Below, piece by piece: positions 12,643 to 23,048 of a stretch of 64,000 bases of DNA. The stretch comes from Cardiocondyla obscurior. Taxonomy: Eukaryota > Arthropoda > Insecta > Hymenoptera > Formicidae. The stretch is taken from positions 8,495,593-8,559,592 of the forward strand of contig NC_091868.1 in the NCBI RefSeq assembly GCF_019399895.1, read 5' to 3'. The notes beneath the pieces are model-generated. The model was not told the DNA's origin. It made no database searches and worked only from the letters and a program-made list of their open reading frames with translations. The stretch's first letter is position 1, and each line of letters begins with the position of its first letter. The position numbers were made by a program, and so were the translations under genes.

Positions 12643-14372
12643 TTAAACAGACGACTTAAGTCCGCGCACGAGCATGGATTTAAAGCGCCATATATCCGCA
12701 TACGTCATAATTATCCCAGGATATTTTTTTGACATGGCTTCTAAAATTTCATTTCTGATAGTATCCTGCATCGGATCGTCCTGTTGCAAAAATAAGAATA
12801 ATTTATTACATTTCTCAGATTCGCGTTTTTTTTTTTTTTTATTAATTTAATCACATCTATAAATTAAAAACCACTTATCCACGTACATCAACGAAGTCAC
12901 AATTGGCTGCAGCGTAGTGGCAAGAAATTGCTCGTCTCGTTCTGTCGGATTTGTTCACGCCAGATCCGTGAATGAGCAACGGATGGAAAAACACTGTGTC
13001 GCCGGGCTGCATCTCGAGGTATTCCCAGTGGCTTAATACCGGAGTCAGGTTCTTCATAAAAGAAAAGTGTTAATTAAGAAACGAGGAGCTAATATCAAGC
13101 AATAAAAAGACAGAAAAAAAAATTTTACATGTATGCCGTGATAAAATTTGTTCACAGCTCCGTTGGAATCTACGGGATATTTGTGCTCGAACAGTTTGTT
13201 TAAGGTATGCGTTCCAGGCGATACGTAAAGACATCCATTTTTGCTATTACAGGGTTCCAAGGCTGTCCATACAGCCACTATGTTATTAGCTGGCCGTAAC
13301 GGGAAGTAATACAGATCTTGATGCGGTGGGTGTCTAAAAAAAAAAAACCCCCCCCACAAGTTGTAAAGTTTATTGTTCTATTAATTTAAATAAGACTGCT
13401 ATTTTAAATTTATTTTTACGACTACCTCGAAGATCCGAATCCAATGTCGGGTGGCTTCGCGATGAGCATGCTGTGAATTGCCAAGATGTTCGGTCCCGTA
13501 AAACACTCTACTATATCGAGGATATTTTTATGCATCATATACTGTGGACCAAAAACTTCGTCCCTATGTATGTCTTGTATTTTATTCACCGACTTTCTAT
13601 CTTTTATATCATACATTACAGTTACACAGTCTTTTGAAACTTTGCCCTCGACGATATCGTCAAATCTGAAAAATAAAAAAAAAACTAATAAAGCCTTTAT
13701 TCCTGCGCGCGAAAAATATTAAAATGTGATTAGCGATAGAAATCTAAGCGCATGATCGATGTCCACAAAGAACAGAATTCACGTCTATAATTCATGCTGA
13801 TATTTCAGAATATTGAATAATCGGTCATCCGTGACATTATATCCGGTCGCAGTGTTTGCGCGGACGTTAATATCAAACCGGCAAATTTACCGAAACGTCG
13901 GGCGTTTCAATAACCGCCGGACTACTCGTAGCATAGTCCACAAGATTATTCCGATTAATGTCTCCGCGGTAATTTACAATTTGAAGAACTTTTTAATACC
14001 CGCGTGTCTGCGTGTACCTACATTGAATAAACGTATCATTTCGTGCGTTTTTCAGTGATCAAAGGGAGGCCAGAAATTTCCGTTTATATATTCAGCAGCA
14101 CGCGGAAGATATTCTCCATTTACATTCATCGTGCAAAAGCTATGTTTCCAGCAATTAATTCGAAACATACAAAACGAGTCGGGAATGTCGCGATAAAAGT
14201 TTGATAACACGCATTCACGGATTAAATATATATACCTTTTGTGACACTTATCGATCACATCCTGCGGTATGAGACGAGGAATTACTAAGTATCCATTTTT
14301 TTCGTAAAACATTCTTTGCTTCATCGTAAGACGATTGAAGGTTTCTTTGGTATAACGTAAATTTAAAGACAT
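12643..14372 (-). CDS. PHYH: phytanoyl-CoA dioxygenase (phytanoyl-CoA 2-hydroxylase)
   Basis: Five exons on the minus strand: 14372-14236, 13665-13426, 13333-13129, 13051-12887 and 12780-12643. Phases all agree and give 294 residues. PHYH is an Fe(II)/2-oxoglutarate dioxygenase that hydroxylates branched phytanoyl-CoA at the start of peroxisomal alpha-oxidation. Family motifs seen: [37 protein letters not shown], iron ligands in [11 protein letters not shown] (His and Asp), NNGCL-like [13 protein letters not shown], then [15 protein letters not shown] (second His). [10 protein letters not shown] carries the Arg expected to bind 2-oxoglutarate. The C-terminus reads [18 protein letters not shown], so no SKL-type peroxisomal signal is visible, and no clear PTS2 follows the chosen ATG. 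The frame stays open upstream to an acceptor at 14442 but has no earlier ATG, so 14372 is the best start. Confidence 0.92.
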
Positions 14373-14442
14373 TTTTAGTTCTCCGTCCAGTGTGTTTGGA
14401 AGCGATTGTCTCAGCAGTTTTTCCCTGCTTGCTACCGTTCCT
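14373..14442 (-). other. 5' untranslated part of the PHYH first coding exon
   Basis: The exon that carries the PHYH start codon seems to begin at 14442, after a minus-strand tttgtttcag acceptor. The 70 bases before the ATG are open in the PHYH frame but carry no ATG. An upstream leader exon is therefore expected; a possible donor (AAGCG then gtaatg) lies near 14570, next to the hairpin cluster. Confidence 0.4.
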
Positions 14443-14583
14443 CTGAAACAAATAATATTTTTTTTTCGTAATTTGTAATTAGGATCTCTTAAAAAATAGC
14501 GCGCGTATGGTTTCTTCCAGTTCTCTCCTATCTTAAAAAATTGGTGTGACGCGTAAATTAGCTGTTAATCATTACCGCTTAAA

Positions 14584-14644
14584 CCGACGCTGATTAGTTC
14601 TCTCTCGCTTGGCTTGTTTCACGCCAAGCGAGAGTCAACGTCGG
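14584..14644. repeat. inverted repeat 1 (hairpin upstream of PHYH)
   Basis: A perfect 12 bp inner stem, CTCTCGCTTGGC at 14602-14613 against GCCAAGCGAGAG at 14623-14634, has a 9 nt loop. An outer 6 bp stem, CCGACG at 14584-14589 pairs with CGTCGG at 14639-14644. It lies about 210 bp upstream of the PHYH ATG. Confidence 0.85.
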
Positions 14645-14669
14645 CTGTTAAATCGACAATCTTGAGATT

Positions 14670-14798
14670 CGATTTAATTTTAATATTTAATTAATATGTC
14701 CAGGCAAAGACGGTCTTTGCGATTTTCGAGATCGAGGACGAACATGTGGAAGTACCGTCTTTGTCTGGACATACTAATTAAATATTACAATTAAATCG
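14670..14798. repeat. inverted repeat 2 (45 bp arms, 39 nt loop)
   Basis: Arms 14670-14714 and 14754-14798 are reverse complements with 3 mismatches in 45. The core is TATGTCCAGGCAAAGACGGT against ACCGTCTTTGTCTGGACATA, and the outer parts of the arms are AT-rich. It could be a palindromic MITE, a microRNA-like precursor, or a hairpin in the PHYH leader transcript. Confidence 0.88.
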
Positions 14799-14824
14799 AA
14801 CGAGAGTAACGAATAGATAGGCGC

Positions 14825-14854
14825 GGGGTAGTCGGGGGGAGGTGGGGGGCGGGG
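14825..14854 (+). promoter_or_regulatory. G-rich tract with G-quadruplex potential
   Basis: Four runs of four or more G within 30 bases (GGGG, GGGGGG, GGGGGG, GGGG) with short spacers, on the plus strand of a CpG-rich presumed promoter. It sits between PHYH (minus) and the spliced unit (plus). Confidence 0.6.
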
Positions 14855-14879
14855 TGAGAGCGAGCGCGAGCATACGTGC

Positions 14880-16148
14880 CGCGCGCTAGGTATATTCCCA
14901 CTCTCGCTTTGTCCTTCTCCAGCGGTCGCGCGAGCACACACGTACTACGCACTGTACAGCAACCACGTGTGTCCGTACCGAAATTAATATACGTATTCGC
15001 GTTAAACGAAAATCTCGCGATACGCGAACTATCTTCTCATCTCCGTTCTCCGTGCTAGGAAAGCACGTGTGATTCTCCGTGTGAGGAGAACACGTGCTAT
15101 TACGTCTCCTTTCCTTAAAGTAAGTAACATCCTCACGCGTGTTGCGTAGACTAGCGAAGATTTAACTAATTATCTGGGCTTTTTGTTCGCAGGAATCAGG
15201 GCGAGGACGAATCTGAGAGGATGCTAGTCACCCTGACAGGAGGTCTGAAAGGAGGAGGAGGCCCAGGAAGGGTATCCTGCCCCAGCGGAGCAACCCAAGG
15301 GTAAGTAGTATTAGCTTTCTTTCCAAATTACATTCCGAATTACAATATATTCTGAATCTACTATATAATTTTGTCATTTATCTGTTACAGATCAAGAGAA
15401 ACTCCGCTGTGGTGCAGTGATAAAAAGTGCCGAACGCCGATTACATTAATAATACGAACCGCAGCCGGTTCGTCGGTCGTTTCGGGAGTGCCGCTAGTTT
15501 TCGGACGTTTTATTACGATTAATTTTTTTACGAGAGTGCGTTCGCGAGTTTCTAGTGCGCGGAAGGATGACTCGACACGTCCCATCTGAGAGGATGAGCA
15601 GGCCCAGGAGGCATCAGGCATCGGCGGAGCAACTTATAGGTAAGCATGAATTTTTTAAATTAAATCTTTATTAAAAAAAAAAATTTCTACCTTTTTTTTT
15701 TATTAATCTTATTAATTTACTGGCACGCCTACATTAATATTATCTTTTTTATGTTACAGCCACCGGCAGAATTTTACAACTCCGCTGTATGCAGATTGGG
15801 TAAGCCAGTAACTTGTTTTCAGGATTTTCTTTTTCAGGCGTCGAAAAATAACGCGCGCAAGTGATCAATAATTTTCGGGAATGTAAAATCACGGTCGCGT
15901 TCGCGAGTTTCTAGTGCGCGGAAGGAGGACTCGTCACGACGTCCGAACTGAGAGGAGGAGCAGGCCCGGGGGGCATCATACATCGGCGGAGCAACTTTTA
16001 GGTGAGAATAAATTTTTTTAATAAAATATTTATTATAATAAAAACCTTAACTTTTTTTTTATTAATTTTTTTAACTAATATACATGTCTACATTAATATT
16101 TTTCTTTATGTTACAGTCACCGGCAGAGATCTATAACTCCGCTGATTG
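14880..16148 (+). ncRNA. candidate spliced non-coding transcript with a triplicated exon-intron-exon module
   Basis: Five consensus introns can be placed on the plus strand. Proposed exons: about 14880-15119, 15193-15300, 15391-15639, 15760-15799, about 15837-16001 and 16117-16148. Each donor is gtaag or gtgag, and each acceptor is preceded by pyrimidines (often tgttacag). The module, an exon ending GGCGGAGCAACTT(A/T)TAG, an AT-rich intron, and an exon starting CACCGGCAGA and ending near CAACTCCGCTG, occurs at about 15537-15799 and 15896-16148. A more diverged copy is at 15193-15412. No long conserved frame runs through all copies. A short spliced frame is possible: ATG at 15221, exons 15221-15300 and 15391-15589, 92 residues, no family recognised. 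Splice signals are convincing; that the RNA is non-coding is inference. Confidence 0.5.
15537..16148 (+). repeat. tandem duplication of an exon-intron-exon module
   Basis: 15537-15799 and 15896-16148 share GCGTTCGCGAGTTTCTAGTG at the start. They then share GAGCAGGCCC, TCGGCGGAGCAACTT, similar AT-rich introns with poly-A and poly-T blocks, an ACATTAATATT segment and a tgttacag acceptor. A third, weaker copy of the same plan lies at 15193-15412. Confidence 0.8.
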
Positions 16149-17257
16149 GTAAGTCGCATCATTTTTTTTTTTGAAATTTGCAATCGGGTGGGATCTCTTA
16201 AAAAATACCTCGCGCATAATCTCTTCTAGTATATAAAAAAAAAAATACGTCGACAATACCGTTTTGATCTGTACCATCATCGATGATTATCGATTCGCGG
16301 GACAAGGACTACATATTTACGAGGTCATTCAAACTTGTTCCGACGTGTTTCACGTATATCCCCCAGGATTTTCATATTGTTTAAACGAATATAACGCGAA
16401 AGGGGATCGTTTTATCCTGGTCTCTCTTGCAATTTTCACTTTATGAATATTTATCGTGTTTTCTGAGTAATTGTAGCGTAGTTTTAGCAAGCATTCCGTT
16501 ATAATTCATAAATATGTAGAGGAATCATAGGAATCAGTTTATGCTGAACTGTCCATTTACCTAACAGCGGAGCCTTTAGTTACGTTCTGCTCCAATCGAG
16601 ATAAAATAACAATCGATCAAAAGATCAATCGAATTCGCTGCATTAATATTTACTGAAGCGCAACTCATTAATTTATTATTATTTTTTTTTTTTTAATTAT
16701 ACATACGCTGTCTCGTACGTTATTTTTAAAGAAATAGAAAAGAAAAAGTAATAAATATTGGTATTCCATCGAAAATATTGCGCTAAAGGCGCGAGATGAT
16801 ATACCTTTAAATAGGACAAGGTTGGATAGAATTAATTCTGATACTTTCAAATAGAATTTATGCAAAAGGACGACGGAGAGAACGTTGCGATCGGAAGTGA
16901 AATACCTCTGATATTGTCAGATTCCACGTCGTGTCGGTTTTGCGCTCTCGATCCGCGTACTTATACCTGTCGAAACAGATTACGCGCTGTCGATTGCCTC
17001 TCGACACTCCCGGATGCGTGTTGATACGAAAGCAGTAATCCAATAACTACTGGATTAACCCTTTACACCCTATTTGAGACCGATGGCGAGACGAGTAATT
17101 ATCGGTTTGCGCCAGTCGTACGCCGATAATGGGAATTGTCGCGACGCAAATAATCACATACAAGTGAACGCTGGCCAAAAAAAAAAAAAAAAAAAAATAT
17201 TAATCTATCGGTTAATATCTACACACATAAAGAATCCCTTCGCTATATAAATTCATA

Positions 17258-17605
17258 ATGTCGTTCAATAACGAAATGTTCAACTGGACAAATCTTTCGT
17301 ATCAAAACGACGACGACGTCGACGTAAGAAGCGAGTGCGGAGAATGTAACAGAAACGTCGACGTTCCGCGACGAGATTTGAATTCTTCACAGATTCTCGA
17401 GTTTGCGATCGTGCCTATTATTTTTATTTCGAAAGGAGAAAAATGCGAGACGAGAAATCTGACGATTGCGAGCGCGGGGATTGCGATTTCTGCACGGCAC
17501 CCCGGAAGCGCCGATTGCGCGCGTCGATGGAGGCGTCGCGACGCGCCGACGTGGTCGCACTCGCCGTTTCCTCTCTCCCTTGCTCTCTTCGCCCGTCGAC
17601 TTTAG
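17258..17605 (+). CDS. isolated reading frame resembling the N-terminus of a peptide GPCR
   Basis: It starts with ATG and reads MSFNNEMFNWTNLSYQNDDD, with two N-glycosylation sequons (NWT, NLS), an acidic stretch, a third sequon (NSS), and then a short hydrophobic run ILEFAIVPIIFI. That order resembles the extracellular tail and first turns of helix 1 of insect peptide receptors. After about residue 58 the translation turns Arg/Ala/Ser-rich and looks non-coding, yet no good donor is visible at the right place. It could be a first exon with an atypical donor, a decayed exon, or chance. Confidence 0.25.
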   Translation: MSFNNEMFNWTNLSYQNDDDVDVRSECGECNRNVDVPRRDLNSSQILEFAIVPIIFISKGEKCETRNLTIASAGIAISARHPGSADCARRWRRRDAPTWSHSPFPLSLALFARRL

Positions 17606-20600
17606 CACGTGGCATCAAAGAGAAGGATATACATCGGGGTGGTCGGTCTTCCCGGCCAAACGGCGACGACCCTTGCTCGTCGTCGTTTCGTTTACGCGCG
17701 CGGATTCGAGAGTGCTTTCGCGAAAAGCCCGGCTAATACCGTCCGCCTCGACTATTCCGTTAGTTCGAACAAACATCGGAGCACCCTGCGACGTGATCGC
17801 AACCGATTTCGAGCCGGATTCTGCGGGGTTTACGTCATTAAATTCCCATCGAAGAGATCCGGCGAGTCGCTACTTTCCATGCAGATCCTCCTCGATCGCT
17901 CGCTGGCGCTAGGGATAAACATGGAAATCAGTTGATTTCCACCCCTCGACACGGTTTGGGGATGGGTACGTCATCGGGTGAGTTCAGAGAACAATTTTAA
18001 GATTCTTGCCTATCCCAAATAAATTTTTCGCACGCGCTGTTACGCTATTGTAAACAGAAATTAACAAGAAGAATCAGGCGATGTCAACCATTCTGCATTT
18101 AAATAAGCACCAATATTATCCATTCCCCAAAAAATATTACCATCGTAATTTTCAAAGTTTAATTAGAAATATTCTTATATTTAATCTCAGGCCGCAAAAA
18201 GAAAACCCCATAAATAAATAATTATCCCATAAAGCAGGGAGACCCACGCATGCTCTTTCTAATTCATGTCTATCAGCTCGGTGGTTTATTTCGTAAAAAT
18301 CTTATTCAGCGACGTGACTGAGAAACGAACGTGTATTAACGCGTCACGAAACTACCTCCACGCTCGAGGACGTATTTTTATCGAAAGCCTACAGCGTGTC
18401 GCGCACAGATTAACACACGCAAACAATAAATTTCTCCTCGACAATAGCGCGAAATGTATTTAACGGAGGCCACCGGCGGAAAGTGCCTCGCTCCGGCTCG
18501 CGATAAAAATTTATTATGCAGTTCAGCAATCTCGAGCCGACGATGCGTGGTCGCTTTTCTCGCGGTTCTTTTCGACTTCACCAATCGTCGGCGAAGTCTC
18601 TTTAAGAGGAACGAGGATCTCCCGCCGTTCGACGTCGCTCGCTAGACCGCGACGTGGCAATTAATCTCTCAAATCACTGCGGACGTCCACGGACGGGGGA
18701 GGAAACGATCCGCGGCGCGTATCTGCGAGAATAGAAACGAGTTTACGGAGGCAGGCAGACAAAATCGATATACATCGCGTTAATAATGAAGCGGGAAGGT
18801 CTATAACCTTCCGCGAGCGCAGTTGAAATCGACCTTTCACGCGGGGAACTATAAAGAACTCGTCTCTTCTTCTCTCTCTCTCTATTTTTTTCTTTTTTTT
18901 TTTTACGTGTGACATTTCCGTAACTGGCCACACGTCGCGGTACCACAGAACTTCCGGTCGCGCAAGTGCTTCCTCTCTCTTTGACTCGACGTGTAAAAAT
19001 TCTAATCTCGTTGCTAATCACGCGACAGCCCATCCGATTTTGAGCGTAAATCTCGTAAATGGAGATTAAACGTCGGATCGTATGGACGCGTTCCGTTTCG
19101 CATTCGCGACTACTCTCACGACGAATATATACGGGTGGATTAATGCCGCGATAATTGCACGAGGATTAATTGCGATGATATAATTACGGGGTCCCCTCCG
19201 CGCGCTATTCTCGGCTGATCTCGTTCGGTTTTGCATGCCGGGCTACGTTTACGCAGTATGCTAAGGCAACGAGCGGCTGCGTTTCTCATTAACTTCGAAG
19301 CGCGCGTTTTCCATTCATCGACTGACGCAGATTTATCTTCGCGTGGCCACAGCTCAGGCAATAATATCCCGACACTTATTTTCATCAATGAAATATTCGC
19401 AATTTAAATCGTATTTCGGTTCTCCCCGATTCTCTCCGAGCACTTCTCATCAAACAGCAGAGTACGTGACGCAGCTAACGCAACATTATTACGCATCGAC
19501 GCGACTGCCGGCGAAGTGGCATAAACGCGGATTTTCCGAGCCGAGGGCTCGGGCATTCTTTCGAAATGCGCTTGGCTTTCGCGTTGTTATTTCAAACACT
19601 TTCCTATTTTTACTTCGCCGGCGTCGCGCCGTCTTAATTACTTCGGGACCTCGTTAGCCTCCCTCTTTGACATATTACGAAATGCAACGCGCGAAACTCG
19701 GATTTCGATGAGAATATGTATTTTCCGCCGCATATTTTGCCGGTTCATCGGCAAGCGGAGTCGAAATTACGGCCCATTAAATTACCGTGCCTGATTAGCG
19801 ACGCCTCGTTAGGTAGCCTTGGTAACAATTATATTTGATGGCAAGAAGATATCGTGCGGGTAATACGAAACGTCTTATATTCACCGCGAGACGTTAATGA
19901 TAATCCCGCCGAGCGACGGATGCAGCGGCGGAAGAAAGCCGGAGCACGCGCGTCAGGATCGCGAGAGGGGAGTTAGGGGATAAGTATTGTATGCCGAGGA
20001 TCGGAATTACAATCGTAGTTGCAATTAGATGCGGAGAAGCTACCCGGTGCAGTTACACATTAACTACGTTCGCCGAACGATTAAATTTCGAGGGAAGGAA
20101 TGCGTTCTCCACCTCGCGACTTGTAGTAGCGCGAACGCTCTGAAATGCAAGGGGATTTAATTTAGCCTCGGAAGACGATGCCGCGCGCACGGAAAGCCCA
20201 ACGCGAGGTAATTGTGAGGACGGCGGGAGGGTTCGTATAGACAAAGTAAAGCATACGACGCCACTTGGTCCCGGGGTGCAGAATCGTCCCAGACTTGGCC
20301 AGACTCGCAGGCACCCTCGGTTTGATAAAGGAACGATGCCCGGTTTGCCCACTCGGACGCGCCGTTGTGCCAAGGCCCCTAAGAAAAATCTCGCGTTACC
20401 CAGACGGAATGTTTCTCCCCTTCTTCGATTCTATCGGCGACCGGAAATGATTGCTCGCTGCGAGCCATTAAGACCACGCGGCTTCCTCGTCTTTCGTTTT
20501 TGTTCCTGCTCCTTTTTATTTTCTTTCCCTTTGTTTTGTTTTGTTTTTTTCTTTTTCTTTTTTTTATTTTTTATCGCTTCCCGGTTAAACAAAAAAAATT

Positions 20601-23027
20601 TCGATTTGTATGCAAAAATGTGATTCCACGTCTCTCCCTTCCTCTTCCTCTCCCCTTTCGTTTCTCTTTGTATTTCATTTTACGACGCGATATTTTGTAC
20701 CTGGCGCTGGCTCGTTTGTAAATGGTCGCCCGAGGAGACGTTCGCGCAATATCCATTTGTTGTTGGAGTCTACCAAAGGGCAGACCTCTTCCGCTCGCAG
20801 TTTTCCGCGCTTTCAGCGAGCGTCGCCGTCGATTGTCCCCCCCCCCCCTTACTTGCGTTTCGCGGGCGGATGGGCGAAGTGGCGCGCGGGGTCTTGCGAT
20901 ATTCCTTTCCTTGACGGTAACGCGCCGTCACAGTTTTTCCTTTCATATTTATGTACGTAAAGACGCGTTACTCCCAGCGAAACAGAATCCGCGGCGCTAT
21001 CGCGAGCGCATCGCGACGGCAAAAGTTGTTAGCGACGGAGCTGCTTTGTGTTGACTTTCTGCCGCGCTACCCCGTTCCGCTCGAAGTATCTTAACCGATA
21101 TAAATTTCGCCTTTGATCGTCGCAATCGTCGGCTAGAGGGAAAATACCGCGAATAAAACTTTACGTCGCGCTAAGCACGCTTAAATGCGTTCGAGACCCG
21201 TGAGACATTTATTGCGGCGTAATACCCTTCGAGTTATTCGGAGGATACGCATCCGCCCGCCGCCGCCGTAATCCTCACGCGCCCTGCCGGTTTTTACGGC
21301 CTGCGCCGCGAGCCAGCCGCCCGGCTCCGAATTTAACACCTACGAATTTGTTTTCCTACCAGCCCCTCGCGGTTAGTGTATTAAAGAAGAGTTGCAGACG
21401 CGCCGCCGCGATCCCCAAGGTGTGCAAGACGGCCAGTTGTGGCAATAACTCCTGCAGCCGCGAGCAGACGCGAGGGCGGAAAAGGGGAGGTGCGGTTTTA
21501 ATCAATATTAGTTGGCAAATGGATATGCGGTCCCCGTGACATTCTCCTACTATTTCTGAGACACGGAATAATATTATAATTGCCCTATCGAGATATTAAA
21601 CGTGCGGATAAGATCTTATCTGTCGCGTAATACACTTAGGAGTGATTGAAATATTAACGGCGGGGAAAGATTGCGTGTCAAGGCACCGTCGGGCCTCGGC
21701 CTCCCTGGGCCAAGGCCTCTCGTTGTATTTTTCTCGGATGACCGGCGTTCATCGAGAAGCAGTTTTCCTCCGCGGCGTTTCTCGCGGAGCACATGTGAGA
21801 AGTTTGTTACACAAACACTCGCGCGCGGCTCGACAAATAACCCGGGCCGTCGACGCCGGCTCGCGGTCCCCCTCGCTTCAAAGACGAATTTATCCGCCGA
21901 AAGTTTCACTTCGCGATCCAAGCCGCAATGATCCAATCGAGATGTGCTTGTCATAACGAACCTTCAGTCGCAACATCGCGGAACACGTTATTTTAAGACA
22001 AGTTAGCGTCACGGGCGAAACGAAGCGCGCCCTCGATTTCGCCGTGAATTACGTTTCGACGTCTCCCTTTTCCACGCGTCGCAGTCAATTACTCGCGTAT
22101 TATATTCGAGAGACATTTGAGAACATCGCGAATGAAGGGGCGAAAGTGCCATCGCGTATTTTAATTATCGCCACTTACGCGCCTTTGATATTCGTCGGCG
22201 GAACGCGTTAACGAAACCAACGAAGAAAACTTGCCGAGGAAATCTCGCGCCGCTCCGTTATCGGGTCGACGCGTGCCGCGAAGAAATCGCGGCGATACGT
22301 CGATGCACCTTGGAGGAAGCGTGCCAAGGTTATCGTGGTCGATGCACACGAGGTGTTTTCCGGAGTCACGTATCGCCCGGCTGTTTCTGCGGGATTCCTT
22401 CCGCTCGTTTAAATTGCTTTGCACGCGGAATTTTCCGTCTTTTCGCGACAAATTGGATACCGGAGCGCTGCCCATTGTGCGCGGGCCGCTCAGGACAAAA
22501 CGTGAAAGCCCGATCGAAAAGAGCGCGTAGACGACGTATCCTTCACGGCTGACTTTACGAAAGTAGGACGTGCTGTAGAATCGATATGTCAGTCGTCCCG
22601 TTCGGCTTCAATTCGGTATTTCGGATCAATACCGTCGCACAGGTTGTGCAAACCCGATGTTTCGTCATTTAAGGAGAGACAATTGCAAGGGGAAGGAACG
22701 AAAGGGAGAAAGGGCGCGGAGGACTTCTCGAGAATAAGGACTCGTGAATCACTGGGAAATCCCTCTCTTGCATAAACAACCGTCTGTTATTCGAGACAAA
22801 TTTCGCGCGGAAAAAGATCGATGCGGGGAATTCTTCGAAACAAATTTGCGCGGCGGTGCTTCAATCTCGGTCTCAGCGGCACCACGTCGAGAAATTACAA
22901 AGTAAAATCGAGGGAGATACGATCGTCGATTAAATTTCACTAAGGACACAGGTCCGTACATTTCGTACGTCGATTCCGACGCACGTTGTGTGGTCAGTGA
23001 ATTGGTTGCTCGACGTTAAATTGCCAT

Positions 23028-23048
23028 TGCTAAGTCTATATAAAGACC
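23028..23048 (+). promoter_or_regulatory. TATA-box-like element in the gene-free region
   Basis: CTATATAAAG followed by CG-rich sequence; the spacing would suit transcription starting near 23065. No gene model downstream uses it, so this is a weak call. Confidence 0.2.

Noticed and set aside
17466..17912. 148-residue plus-strand frame in CpG-rich DNA
   Set aside because: No ATG, Arg/Ser composition typical of CG-rich non-coding DNA, and overlapping frames of equal length on both strands.
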